Positions 34,398-43,556 of a DNA stretch of 57,923 nt are shown one piece after another. The DNA lies in the NCBI GenBank assembly GCA_902563435.1, contig CACEXE010000007.1, forward strand, positions 1 to 57,923. The letters are read 5' to 3'. Source of the DNA: an uncultured Pelagibacteraceae bacterium (GTDB lineage Bacteria > Pseudomonadota > Alphaproteobacteria > Pelagibacterales > Pelagibacteraceae). The stretch's first letter is position 1, and each line of letters starts with the position of its first letter. The notes under the pieces are model-generated. The model did not search any database and was not told the DNA's origin. It saw only the letters and a list, made by a program, of their open reading frames with translations. Both the position numbers and the translations under genes were made by a program.

Positions 34398-35573
34398 ATG
34401 GATTATTCCTTTAAAACTTTTTTAAAGCATACGGCTAAAGATTTTCACAACCATTCTGTCAATCCACCAGTTGTAAGGGCATCCACAATTATTTTTAAAT
34501 CAATGCAAGATTTAAGAAAAATGCAAAGAATGGCTTTAAAAAAACCATTAGGTGGACATTATGATTACGGTAGAAAAGGCACATCAACTACTTTCATATT
34601 ACAAAAAATTCTTAACAGACTGGAGGAATCATACAATGTATTTTTAACTCCAACTGGATTTGGATCGGTATTTCTATCAATATTTAGTGTAACAAGACCA
34701 GGAGATGAGATAATAGTTTCAGATCCACTTTACAATCCAACTAGAAATTTAAGTGAAAATTATCTTAAAGAATTTGGAATTAAAACAAAGTTTTATAACC
34801 CTCATGATTTAAAGTCTCTAGAAAAAAGCATAACAAGTAAAACTAAACTAATTTACGTTGAGTGCCCTGGAAGTAATACTTTTGAATTTCAAGATCTAAA
34901 AAAAGTTATTTCTATTGCAAAAAAAAATAAAATATTTACTGCAATAGATAATACCTGGGCAACACCATATTTTTTTAAACCCATTAAATTGGGTTTTGAT
35001 ATGTCAATAGTATCAGCAACAAAATATTATTCAGGACATTCCGACGTGATGGGTGGAACTTTAGCTGTTAACAAAAAAGTATATAAACACGTCAAAAAAG
35101 CAGACGATGTTTTGGGTTTAAGATTAGGTCCTGATGATGCTTATTTAATAACAAGAGGCTTAAGAACCTTAGATATTAGATTAGATAAACATGAGTCTAA
35201 TGCTAAAGAAGTCTGTAAGTTTCTTTCCAAAAGTAAAAAAGTAAAACTTTTGTATCCTTATAAAAAAAACTCTTTCAATTTTAGAATGTGGAAAAAATAT
35301 TACTCTGGCTCATCAGGTCTTATGGGATTAATTATAAGATCTAAAAGCAGAAAATCTGTTTTGAAATTTGTAAATTCGTTAAAATTATTTGGTCATGGTT
35401 ATAGTTGGGGTGGGTTTGAAAGTTTAGCATTGCTGCAAAGTGATATTGAGATGGGTGATAGAAAATTCCTAAATTTAGATAAAAATGAACACTTGGTAAG
35501 ATTACATATAGGACTAGAAGACCCAAAAGATTTAATTGCAGATATTAGAAAAAGCCTTATGCTCGTTAAATGA
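34398..35573 (+). CDS. metC: Cystathionine beta-lyase
   Basis: 391 residues, Cys/Met-metabolism PLP enzyme. HSVNPPVVRASTIIFKS, HYDYGRKGTSTTF, LTPTGFGSVFLSIFSV, IDNTWATPYFFKPI and the PLP lysine in VSATKYYSGHSDVMGG are present; GYSWGGFESLAL is typical of MetC. It splits cystathionine to homocysteine, pyruvate and ammonia, or acts as a cysteine desulfhydrase. It overlaps the MFS start (ATGA). Confidence 0.9.
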   Translation: MDYSFKTFLKHTAKDFHNHSVNPPVVRASTIIFKSMQDLRKMQRMALKKPLGGHYDYGRKGTSTTFILQKILNRLEESYNVFLTPTGFGSVFLSIFSVTRPGDEIIVSDPLYNPTRNLSENYLKEFGIKTKFYNPHDLKSLEKSITSKTKLIYVECPGSNTFEFQDLKKVISIAKKNKIFTAIDNTWATPYFFKPIKLGFDMSIVSATKYYSGHSDVMGGTLAVNKKVYKHVKKADDVLGLRLGPDDAYLITRGLRTLDIRLDKHESNAKEVCKFLSKSKKVKLLYPYKKNSFNFRMWKKYYSGSSGLMGLIIRSKSRKSVLKFVNSLKLFGHGYSWGGFESLALLQSDIEMGDRKFLNLDKNEHLVRLHIGLEDPKDLIADIRKSLMLVK

Positions 35574-36793
35574 GCAAAGAAAAATTTTTCACTAGTAAAA
35601 AGGCACTGGTTACCCTTATTGCAGCTTCATTAACAGTTATTTTTGCAATGGGTATAAGGCAAACATTCGGCTTATTTTTTTTTGATTTTAATACAGATCT
35701 GAGTATTTCTATCTCACATTTTGGTTTTGTAATAGGTTTGCAACTTTTAATGTGGGGAATCTTCAGTCCAGTTTTTGGTTTCATAACTGATAAATATGGA
35801 GGTGCAACAGCTATATTTGTGGGTTTTTTATTTTTTTTATCAGGACTATTACTTTTCTACTCAGGACTTAACACTGGACACTACTTTACTCTAACGATTG
35901 GAATATTGATTGGTATAGGATTAGGTGGTACTGCTATAAGTATCCCAGTATCAGTTGTTGCCAAACATTTTCCTGCTTCTAATAGAACAATAGCAACAGG
36001 TATTGTTACATGTGCAGGATCATTTGGTTTTTTTGTTTCACCTTTATTGGTTAGATACTCATTAATTGAAATGGGGTGGGAAATTACAATTTTATATTTT
36101 TGTTTTCTATTAGGAATTGGATTGATTGTTGCTCTATTTGTAAATACACCAAAAATTCCAGTTGGAAGTAGTAATTTAGATAACAATCAATCAGCATCAG
36201 AAGCTTTAAGAGAGGCTTTTGGAAATAAAAGTTTCATATTTTTAACTCTTGGTTTTTTTGTTTGTGGTTGGCATATTGCTTTAGTGGCTACGCATATCCC
36301 AACTTATATGATGGATAGAGGGCTACCCGATTGGACAGCAGCAATGATATTAGCTCTAGTTGGTGTTTTTAATATGATTGGTACAATTGGTGCAGGTTAT
36401 TTAGCAACTAGATTTAGCAAAAAGAAAGTTTTAAGTGCAATTTATTTTTTAAGAGGTGTATCATTAATTTATTTTATATTTTTACCTCCAAGCGTATTTA
36501 ATTGTATAGTATTTGGAGTAACATTTGGGCTTCTGTGGCTTTCAACTGTACCCCCAACTAATGGAATAGTGGGGCATATATTTGGAACAAAACATCTAGG
36601 TCTTTTATATGGTATTGTATTTGTCAGTCATCAGGTAGGATCCTTTCTTGGAGCATATCTAGGAGGAGTTTTTTATGAAATGCATGGTAACTTTGATTAT
36701 GCTTGGTACGCATCTATCGCACTTTCTATTTTTGCTGGTGTGATACACTTACCTATAAAAGAGAAAACAATTGAACGAGTTCAGGCAGCATAA
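35570..36793 (+). CDS. MFS transporter
   Basis: 407 residues with about 12 hydrophobic helices. The MFS loop signatures FGFITDKYGGATA after helix 2 and YLATRFSKKKVL after helix 8 are visible. The first helix region MGIRQTFGLFFFDFNTDL resembles monocarboxylate/oxalate-type MFS proteins. It is translationally coupled to metC by ATGA and overlaps pabB by 23 bp. Substrate unknown; the metC context could suggest an amino or organic acid. Confidence 0.88.
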   Translation: MSKEKFFTSKKALVTLIAASLTVIFAMGIRQTFGLFFFDFNTDLSISISHFGFVIGLQLLMWGIFSPVFGFITDKYGGATAIFVGFLFFLSGLLLFYSGLNTGHYFTLTIGILIGIGLGGTAISIPVSVVAKHFPASNRTIATGIVTCAGSFGFFVSPLLVRYSLIEMGWEITILYFCFLLGIGLIVALFVNTPKIPVGSSNLDNNQSASEALREAFGNKSFIFLTLGFFVCGWHIALVATHIPTYMMDRGLPDWTAAMILALVGVFNMIGTIGAGYLATRFSKKKVLSAIYFLRGVSLIYFIFLPPSVFNCIVFGVTFGLLWLSTVPPTNGIVGHIFGTKHLGLLYGIVFVSHQVGSFLGAYLGGVFYEMHGNFDYAWYASIALSIFAGVIHLPIKEKTIERVQAA

Positions 36794-37985
36794 ACTTAAG
36801 TTTAATAAATATTTAGAAAAACTTTATCAGTCAAATAAGCCTCTTATTATTTATAAAGTTGATGAGGGTTATAATATTTATACTGATTTTTCAAAGAAGA
36901 TAACGCTTAACAAAAATAATATTACAAAATTTTTACATAGCTTTTCTTCGAAAAAATATAGAAAAGAAACTGACTTATATGTGGGATTTTTTGGTTATGA
37001 GATTTTATGTAGTCTTTTAAATTTATCTATAAAAAACCAAAAAAATTTAAAATTTCACAAGGGTATTTTTTATAAACCTGAAACTTTAATTAAAATAAGA
37101 AAAAAAATTACTATTCATTCAAATATAAAAAGAGCTCAATTCAATGAAGTCTTTCAAAAAACCAAAATTCTAAGCCCTTTTAAGCTCAATTTAGATTTTA
37201 ACAAATATCAAAAAATATTTGATACATTTTCAAGAAAAATTAGAGAGGGTGAAACGTATCAAATTAAAATATGCACAAAGTACAAAAATAAATCTACAAT
37301 TAATTCAGTAAATTTCTTTTGGAAACTAATGAAGATTAACTCTTCGCCTGAATCATTTATGATTAGAGATAAAGATTATTCAATAGTTAGCTGTTCTCCT
37401 GAAACTTTAATCAATCGAGTTGGTAATTTTATAAATACCAAACCTATTGCCGGTACATTAAAAAAAAATAAATATACAACAAAATCTAAAGCTCTAAAAT
37501 TCTTTAGAAATAACATCAAAGAAACTAAAGAACATAATATGATTGTTGATCTTGAGAGAAATGATTTATCTAGAATATGCAAACCAGGTACAGTAAAAAT
37601 CAAAAAACAAAAATATGTAGAGGAATATAAGCACCTATATCATTATGTGACTAGCATTATTGGAAAATTAAATCAAAAAACATCTGTTATAGAAATAATT
37701 AAGTCAATGATGCCAGGTGGATCTGTAATTGGTTGTCCTAAAATAAGAACATTGGAATTACTTAATTCACAAGAAAAGGAAGATAGAAATATTTTTACCG
37801 GGAGTTTTGGGTATATAAAATTTAATGAAGATATGAGGTTTAATTTAATTATTAGATCAATTTTAAATTTTAAAAATAGATCAGAAATATCTGCAGCATC
37901 TGGAGTTGTGTTGGATAGCAATCCAAAGAAAGAATTCAATGAAAACTTTATCAAGGCAAAATCACTTTTGGAATTATTTAAATGA
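36771..37985 (+). CDS. pabB: Aminodeoxychorismate synthase component I
   Basis: 404 residues. The chorismate-binding domain has IREGETYQIKICTKYKNK, SCSPETLI, KPIAGTLKKN, EHNMIVDLERNDLSRIC, PGGSVIGCPKIRTLEL and TGSFGYI. It starts with TTG at 36771, inside the MFS gene; no better in-frame ATG exists before the conserved region. With PabA it converts chorismate and glutamine to 4-amino-4-deoxychorismate for folate. The run pabB-pabA-pabC favours PabB over anthranilate synthase TrpE. It overlaps pabA by ATGA. Confidence 0.88.
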   Translation: MNEFRQHKLKFNKYLEKLYQSNKPLIIYKVDEGYNIYTDFSKKITLNKNNITKFLHSFSSKKYRKETDLYVGFFGYEILCSLLNLSIKNQKNLKFHKGIFYKPETLIKIRKKITIHSNIKRAQFNEVFQKTKILSPFKLNLDFNKYQKIFDTFSRKIREGETYQIKICTKYKNKSTINSVNFFWKLMKINSSPESFMIRDKDYSIVSCSPETLINRVGNFINTKPIAGTLKKNKYTTKSKALKFFRNNIKETKEHNMIVDLERNDLSRICKPGTVKIKKQKYVEEYKHLYHYVTSIIGKLNQKTSVIEIIKSMMPGGSVIGCPKIRTLELLNSQEKEDRNIFTGSFGYIKFNEDMRFNLIIRSILNFKNRSEISAASGVVLDSNPKKEFNENFIKAKSLLELFK

Positions 37986-38539
37986 TTTATATTATTGATC
38001 ATCAAGATTCATTTACTTGGAATGTAGTTCATCAATTTTCTGAATTTGACGAAGTATATTGCTCAAATTACTTTGATATAAATAAAAAATTATTGGACAA
38101 ATCTAAAACGATAGTATTTTCTCCAGGACCAGGATCACCCAAGAATTACCCAACATCTATAAAGATTTATAATAAATACAAAGGAACAAAAAAAATTATT
38201 GGTATTTGTCTTGGTTATCAATTGATCCTACACAGTGAAAATGGGAAAATTATTCAACAAAAAAATATTTATCATGGTTTTCAATCGACTGTAAAAGTTG
38301 CAAGTAATCATTCTATTTTTAAAAAAAATTCAATTTTTAAAGTTGGCAGGTATCACTCACTTAAGTTAAAAGAACCTTTTAAGGCAGAAAACTTTAATAT
38401 CACAATGAGATGTACTAAATCTGATATAGCAATGGGTTTCGAAAATACTCAAGATGATGTATATGGATTTCAGTTTCACCCAGAATCTTTTTTGACAAAT
38501 AATGGTAAATTACTTATTAAAAAAATCTTATCAACGTAA
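37982..38539 (+). CDS. pabA: Aminodeoxychorismate synthase glutaminase component
   Basis: 185 residues, class I glutamine amidotransferase. IIDHQDSFTWNVVHQF opens, VFSPGPGSPKN follows, the nucleophile is in GICLGYQLILH, and the His-Glu pair is in FQFHPESFL. It supplies ammonia to PabB. It is coupled to pabB by ATGA and overlaps pabC by 38 bp in another frame. Confidence 0.9.
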   Translation: MIYIIDHQDSFTWNVVHQFSEFDEVYCSNYFDINKKLLDKSKTIVFSPGPGSPKNYPTSIKIYNKYKGTKKIIGICLGYQLILHSENGKIIQQKNIYHGFQSTVKVASNHSIFKKNSIFKVGRYHSLKLKEPFKAENFNITMRCTKSDIAMGFENTQDDVYGFQFHPESFLTNNGKLLIKKILST

Positions 38540-39272
38540 AAACTTTAAAGAAATTGAGTTTGATGATCTATGGAACAAGGATGGAGTTTTTACAACAATG
38601 TGGATCTATAATAAGCCACCTAAAATTCTTTTTTTTAAAACACACATTGATAATTTAATAAAATCATTAAAGGCCTATAAGATATATGATAGAGGAATAA
38701 AAAGTAAAATATTAAAATTAATAAATAAAAATATAGATAAAACAAAACCTTATAATCATTTACTTAGAGTTGCTTTAAATAAAAAAACTATTTCAATATC
38801 TCTTAGAGACAGAGTCAAACTTAACAATAAATTTGGCATTAAATTAGTAAACTATGAAAGAGTGAAACCAGAATATAAAAACTTAAAATACAAAAAAATA
38901 CTAGGATATCTATCTAAAATGAATACATCTAAAGAAGACATTGCTTTATGCGTAAAAGATAAAATATTTGAAACTGGAACTTCAAATTTATTATTTGTAA
39001 AAAACAATAAAATTTATTCACCAAAAAACAAATATTATAGAGGAACTAATTTTAAATTTTATGAAACAAAATTTAAAATAATTAAAAAAGATATTTATCT
39101 TAAAGAATTAAATCAATTTGATGAAATTTTATTAGTTGGTTCTGGCAAAGGTGTTGTTTCTACTAGTTATATTGTAGATAGCAATTGGAGGAGAAGAAAA
39201 AGCAAAATATTTAATTCAATGTACAAGACTTTTGAAAAAGAGTTTAAAAAAGAAAAATATATTTATAATTAA
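38502..39272 (+). CDS. pabC: Aminodeoxychorismate lyase
   Basis: 256 residues from ATG at 38502, class IV aminotransferase fold. WNKDGVFTTMWIYNKPPKI is the N-terminal strand region, so the later ATG inside it is too short; the start overlaps pabA by 38 bp. FKTHIDNLIKSLKAY, the DKIFETGTSNLLFVKNNKIY region and LNQFDEILLVGSGKGV are family-like. The catalytic Lys lies likely in YKKILGYLSKMN. It makes 4-aminobenzoate and pyruvate. A branched-chain or D-amino-acid aminotransferase is less likely given the pab context. Confidence 0.8.
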   Translation: MVNYLLKKSYQRKNFKEIEFDDLWNKDGVFTTMWIYNKPPKILFFKTHIDNLIKSLKAYKIYDRGIKSKILKLINKNIDKTKPYNHLLRVALNKKTISISLRDRVKLNNKFGIKLVNYERVKPEYKNLKYKKILGYLSKMNTSKEDIALCVKDKIFETGTSNLLFVKNNKIYSPKNKYYRGTNFKFYETKFKIIKKDIYLKELNQFDEILLVGSGKGVVSTSYIVDSNWRRRKSKIFNSMYKTFEKEFKKEKYIYN

Positions 39273-39275
39273 AAA

Positions 39276-39677
39276 ATGAGAGATCCCAATAACCCATGTT
39301 TATTTTGCAATATATCCAACAATGATTTCGAACTAGAAAATGAATTGGCTTTCGCTAGTTATGATACTTACCCAGTTTCAAAGTATCATGTTTTAATTGT
39401 TCCAAAGAGACATGTAGAAAATTATTTTGATTTAAATAGTGAGGAAGTTCTTGCCTGTGATGCCCTTCTGAAAAAACTTAAGAAGAAGCTTGAAATTATA
39501 GATGATACAATCGAAGGATTTAATGTTGGATCAAACTCTGGTAAAACTGCAGGACAATCAATTAATCATTGTCATATTCATCTGATTCCAAGAAGATTTG
39601 GGGACGTTGACAACCCACAAGGTGGTGTTAGAAGCGTAATTGCCTCTAAACAACATTATGTGCGTAAAACCAAATAA
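39276..39677 (+). CDS. HIT-family nucleotide hydrolase
   Basis: 133 residues. PCLFCNISNNDFELENELAF, YPVSKYHVLIVPKRHVENYF and the histidine triad QSINHCHIHLIPRR define the HIT fold. The Cys-x-x-Cys at the start probably binds zinc. Members hydrolyse dinucleotide polyphosphates or nucleoside phosphoramidates; some act on adenosine phosphosulfate, which is interesting next to apr genes but not shown. It follows pabC by 3 bp. Confidence 0.88.
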   Translation: MRDPNNPCLFCNISNNDFELENELAFASYDTYPVSKYHVLIVPKRHVENYFDLNSEEVLACDALLKKLKKKLEIIDDTIEGFNVGSNSGKTAGQSINHCHIHLIPRRFGDVDNPQGGVRSVIASKQHYVRKTK

Positions 39678-39773
39678 TAATTACGATTATAAGCTGTTGA
39701 AATGTCATTATATCGCGGTTGATCTATTTAAATAAGTGTACTAAAAATCTTAAGCGGAAGGAACAAATTCACA

Positions 39774-40574
39774 ATGATATCAACTAATCCATTCTTAACA
39801 CTAGCAGATACTGTGCCACCATTTTTGATGCAATCTTTTGTTATTTTAATGGGCTTACTAATTCTAGTTGGAACAGTTATGGATATTATCCATAAAAAAA
39901 ATGTGAAGTATTTCTTTAATAATGCAAAAAAAGCAAAATTGTCAGCTACGAAAACCTTATCAACAGGAGAGAGAATATCTGTAATTTCAAAAACTATAGC
40001 GAGCGACATTGCTACTACATCAGAACTTGGTGCCGGTAAAAGAAGAGTCGCGCATGTAATGGGAATGTATGGAACTATACTTTTTTGGGTAGGTTCAGTT
40101 GTGATGATCTTCTTTTATACATCGCCAGGATCTACAACACCTACAGTATGGCCAATGATATGGCATATTGGAGCAGCACTAACTGTATTAGGAGGATCTT
40201 GGTTTTGGTTTTTTCTGAGAGTTGATGTTTATTCTGAGGCACAACCTTGGTTTAGAGTGATTAAAGCTGACTTATTCGTTTTAGCATTAATAGCATCATC
40301 TTTATTTGGTTTGATATGGTCTTATCTTCAATCACTAAATCTTGTTGGAAGATATGATGACATGGTTTTCTTAGCATTGTTTATTGCAGCAAATTTGGTT
40401 TTATTTGGTGGAGTATATTGGTCAAAATTTGCTCATATGTTTTATAAACCTGGTGCAGCACTACAAAAAAATTTAGCAGAAGCTGATGGTTCTAGAGATA
40501 ATCTACCACCAGAAGCAGATGCACCCGAGCAATTTGGCTTAGGCATAAAAAGAGAAGAGCCAAAACACTATTAA
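39774..40574 (+). CDS. aprM: AprM, membrane partner of APS reductase
   Basis: 266 residues with about five to six hydrophobic helices (first at about 18-40). The sequence ELGAGKRRVAHVMGMYGTIL and WPMIWHIGAALTVLGGSWFW carries histidines that could bind haem, as in respiratory membrane anchors. It is 34 bp before aprB and reads in the same direction, the arrangement known for AprM, which is thought to pass electrons from AprBA to quinone. I rely on context more than on motifs. Confidence 0.8.
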   Translation: MISTNPFLTLADTVPPFLMQSFVILMGLLILVGTVMDIIHKKNVKYFFNNAKKAKLSATKTLSTGERISVISKTIASDIATTSELGAGKRRVAHVMGMYGTILFWVGSVVMIFFYTSPGSTTPTVWPMIWHIGAALTVLGGSWFWFFLRVDVYSEAQPWFRVIKADLFVLALIASSLFGLIWSYLQSLNLVGRYDDMVFLALFIAANLVLFGGVYWSKFAHMFYKPGAALQKNLAEADGSRDNLPPEADAPEQFGLGIKREEPKHY

Positions 40575-40608
40575 TATGATAATAATTAAACAGGAGAAAA
40601 ATTAAATT

Positions 40609-41079
40609 ATGTCAACTTTTGTATATATGACCCGTTGTGATGGCTGTGGTCACTGCGTAGATATATGTCCATCAGATATAATGCATATCGATGAAACAAT
40701 AAGAAGAGCAAAAAATATTGAACCAAACTTTTGTTGGGAATGCTATTCGTGTGTGAAAGCATGCCCTAATCATGCAATTGATGTAAGAGGTTATGCTGAT
40801 TTTGCACCAATGGGACACAGCGTAAGAGTTAGACGTGAAGAGGAAAAAGGAACTATTTCATGGAAAATAAAATTTAGAAATGGAACTACAAAAGATTTTG
40901 TATCTCCAATCACAACTAAACCTTGGGGAAAGTTTATTCCAAAACTTGCCGAGGGAGACAAACCAAATCAAGGAGAGATAAATTCTCAAAGACTATATAC
41001 TGAGCCAGAAGGTTTAAATATTGATGGAGAACTACCATCAGTACCTAAAGAAACTTTCAAAAAGGGAGTTTATTATTAA
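40609..41079 (+). CDS. aprB: Adenylylsulfate reductase beta subunit
   Basis: 156 residues. Two 4Fe-4S motifs are near the N-terminus: CDGCGHCVDICPSD and CWECYSCVKACPNHAI. The C-terminal part WKIKFRNGTTKDF then PITTKPWGKF is AprB-like. It carries electrons from the FAD of AprA. An AGGAG site precedes it, and its stop overlaps the aprA start (TAATG). Confidence 0.95.
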   Translation: MSTFVYMTRCDGCGHCVDICPSDIMHIDETIRRAKNIEPNFCWECYSCVKACPNHAIDVRGYADFAPMGHSVRVRREEEKGTISWKIKFRNGTTKDFVSPITTKPWGKFIPKLAEGDKPNQGEINSQRLYTEPEGLNIDGELPSVPKETFKKGVYY

Positions 41080-42941
41080 TGGCTAAACACAAAACACATT
41101 ACGAGGATTGTGACGTTCTAGTAGTTGGAGGTGGAATGGCTGGAACCGGTGCAGCATTTGAAGCAAGGCACTGGGGAAGGGATTTGAAAATTGTTTGTGT
41201 TGAGAAAGCAAACATAGATAGAAGTGGTGCGGTTGCCCAAGGATTGTACGCAATTAACTGTTACATGGGTATGCAATGGGGTGAAAACCAACCGGAAGAT
41301 CATGTTAGATACGCACGTAATGATTTAATGGGAATGGTAAGAGAAGATTTAGGATATGACATGGCGCGTCATGTAGACTCTACGGTTCACATGTTTGATG
41401 AGTGGGGCCTACCAATGATGAAAAATGAAAAAACTGGTCGTTACCTTAGAGAAGGTAAATGGCAAATTATGATACATGGTGAAAGCTATAAGCCGATAGT
41501 TGCTGAAGCTGCCAAGAAATCGGCTGACAAAATTTACAATAGAATTATGATTACTCATCTTCTAATGGATGAAGAAAAAGAAAATAGAGTAGGCGGAGCT
41601 GTTGGATTTAATATGAGAACAGGTGATTTTCATGTTTTCAGAGCAAAAACAGTTATTGTTGCTGCAGGTGGAGCATCTCATATATTTAAGCCAAGAGCTG
41701 TTGGAGAAGGTATGGGAAGAACTTGGTATGCTCCTTGGAGCAATGGTTCAGCATATGCACTTCCTATTGCAGCTGGGGCTAAAATGACTCAAATGGAAAA
41801 TAGAATTGTATTATGCAGATTTAAAGATGGATATGGCCCAGTCGGTGCATATTTTCTTCATTTAAAAACTTACACTCAAAATGCTAATGGTGAAAATTAT
41901 GAAAAGAAATGGTATGAGCAAACTAAGGAATTAGTTGGTGAATATATTGATCATCACCCGACACCAACATGCTTAAGAAATCACGCATTTATTCAAGAAA
42001 CTATGGCAGGTGGAGGTCCAATTCATATGGTCACTACAGAAGCTTTTCAAGATCCACATCTAGAGACTGTTGGGTGGGAAAACTTCTTGGGAATGACGGT
42101 TGGTCAAGCGGTTGTTTGGGCGTCACAAAATATTGATCCAAAATACACAAATCCAGAATTAACAACATCTGAACCCTACGTTATGGGCTCCCATGCTACA
42201 TGTTCGGGTGCATGGGTAAGTGGACCAGAAGATTTATCGCCACCGGAATATTTCTGGGGTTACAATAGAATGTTAACGATCGAAGGACTTTTTGGAGCTG
42301 GAGATACTGTTGGAGGAAGTGCACATAAATTTTCTTCTGGTTCATTCACAGAGGGTCGTTTAGCTGCAAAAGCTGCAGTTAAATATATTGAAGATCAAAA
42401 AGCCAATGACATAAAAGTTAGTGATAAACAATGTGAAGATTTTAAAACAGCTGTTTATAAACCACTTGAAAATTATACTGTTGGAAGAAATGAGATAACT
42501 GGAGGAACTGTTTCACCAAGCTATATTTCTCCAATTCAAGGACTTCAAAGACTTCAAAGAATTATGGATGAGTATGTTGGAGGAATAGCAACAAACTATA
42601 TGACTAATGCAAACATGCTTAAAAAAGGCCTAGAATTACTAAAATGGCTTGAAGAAGATTTAGAAAATGTTGGAGCAGAGGACTATCATCAATTAATGAG
42701 AGCTTGGGAACTTAAACATAGAGCTTTAACTTCTCAGTGTGTAACAGAACACACTATGTTTAGAGAAGAAACTAGATGGCCAGGCTATTATTACAGAGGT
42801 GATCATATGAAGCTTGATGATGATAATTGGCACTGTCTGACAGTTTCTAGAAGAGATCCTAAAACTGGTAAGTTTTCTATGGAAAAGGTGCCTGTTTATC
42901 ATATCGTAGATGAGAACGAGAAGAAAAAAGAAGCTTCTTAA
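41079..42941 (+). CDS. aprA: Adenylylsulfate reductase alpha subunit
   Basis: 620 residues, FAD flavoprotein. The dinucleotide site is VLVVGGGMAGTGAAFEARHW, followed by EKANIDRSGAVAQGLYAIN, TVIVAAGGASHIFKPRA, GLFGAGDTVGGSAHKFSSGS and MEKVPVYHIVD. It interconverts APS with sulfite plus AMP. In SAR11, which does not respire sulfate, AprBA is thought to detoxify or oxidise sulfite released from organosulfur compounds. No sat gene for the next step to sulfate is in the window. Confidence 0.96.
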   Translation: MAKHKTHYEDCDVLVVGGGMAGTGAAFEARHWGRDLKIVCVEKANIDRSGAVAQGLYAINCYMGMQWGENQPEDHVRYARNDLMGMVREDLGYDMARHVDSTVHMFDEWGLPMMKNEKTGRYLREGKWQIMIHGESYKPIVAEAAKKSADKIYNRIMITHLLMDEEKENRVGGAVGFNMRTGDFHVFRAKTVIVAAGGASHIFKPRAVGEGMGRTWYAPWSNGSAYALPIAAGAKMTQMENRIVLCRFKDGYGPVGAYFLHLKTYTQNANGENYEKKWYEQTKELVGEYIDHHPTPTCLRNHAFIQETMAGGGPIHMVTTEAFQDPHLETVGWENFLGMTVGQAVVWASQNIDPKYTNPELTTSEPYVMGSHATCSGAWVSGPEDLSPPEYFWGYNRMLTIEGLFGAGDTVGGSAHKFSSGSFTEGRLAAKAAVKYIEDQKANDIKVSDKQCEDFKTAVYKPLENYTVGRNEITGGTVSPSYISPIQGLQRLQRIMDEYVGGIATNYMTNANMLKKGLELLKWLEEDLENVGAEDYHQLMRAWELKHRALTSQCVTEHTMFREETRWPGYYYRGDHMKLDDDNWHCLTVSRRDPKTGKFSMEKVPVYHIVDENEKKKEAS

Positions 42942-42957
42942 TTGAAAAAAATCATAA

Positions 42958-43308
42958 ATGGCTCTTTTAGATAAATCCGACGAGGAAATTATTAAAATTG
43001 CAGAACCTATGTGGGCTAACTTGGTCAAATCTTCAAACATCAAAGATTATGGTGGCTTTACTCGAGATTTGTCTTCTCAAATGATGTATGGAGCTAATGA
43101 AGTCGAACTCGGAAAGCAATGGGCAAATAACGAGTTGATTTCAAGTTTAGCTGAAGGATGTAAAGCTATAGGCTGTCTAAGAAGAGGTCTTTACATAACA
43201 GTCTTATATAAACAGACTAGCACAAAGATCCCCGGAGACTTTTTGGGAAGACTGGTTCTCGGTGAAGAGGGAGACGAAGTTAAAGTCTTTGGTGCAACAA
43301 TTTTCTAA
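42958..43308 (+). CDS. Unknown small soluble protein in the apr operon
   Basis: 116 residues, soluble, beginning MALLDKSDEEIIKIAEPMWA. It has two cysteines close together (EGCKAIGCLRRGLY) and a beta-rich C-terminus FLGRLVLGEEGDEVKVFGAT. It follows aprA by 16 bp in the same direction, so it should be co-transcribed. I do not recognise the family. The paired Cys could be redox-active or carry sulfur, but that is speculation. Confidence 0.7.
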   Translation: MALLDKSDEEIIKIAEPMWANLVKSSNIKDYGGFTRDLSSQMMYGANEVELGKQWANNELISSLAEGCKAIGCLRRGLYITVLYKQTSTKIPGDFLGRLVLGEEGDEVKVFGATIF

Positions 43309-43359
43309 ATTTTCATAAATAAGATTTGCATTTAACTCAACTTGTGATATTCCGCAAGT

Positions 43360-43506
43360 ATGTTTCAAATAATAAATGATAATTTAAAAAAACTTCCTTT
43401 ATTCTTTGAAAATCAACTAAATAAAATAATTAAATCATTTTTATATCTATTTATCTTCTTTGCTTGGGGTATAATCCTTCTAAGTACTGCTCAGAATTTT
43501 ATTTAA
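43360..43506 (+). CDS. 48-residue single-pass membrane protein
   Basis: An ATG frame of 48 codons ending TAA at 43506. MFQIINDNLKKLPLFFENQL is amphipathic; SFLYLFIFFAWGIILLSTAQ is one membrane helix. It stands between the apr unknown gene and the TauE-type exporter in the same direction. No ribosome site is obvious. It may be a small subunit of one of these systems or chance. Confidence 0.4.
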   Translation: MFQIINDNLKKLPLFFENQLNKIIKSFLYLFIFFAWGIILLSTAQNFI

Positions 43507-43556
43507 TAACACTCATATTTATTGACTTTGTATTCCTAGAGGAATAATTACTTTAC

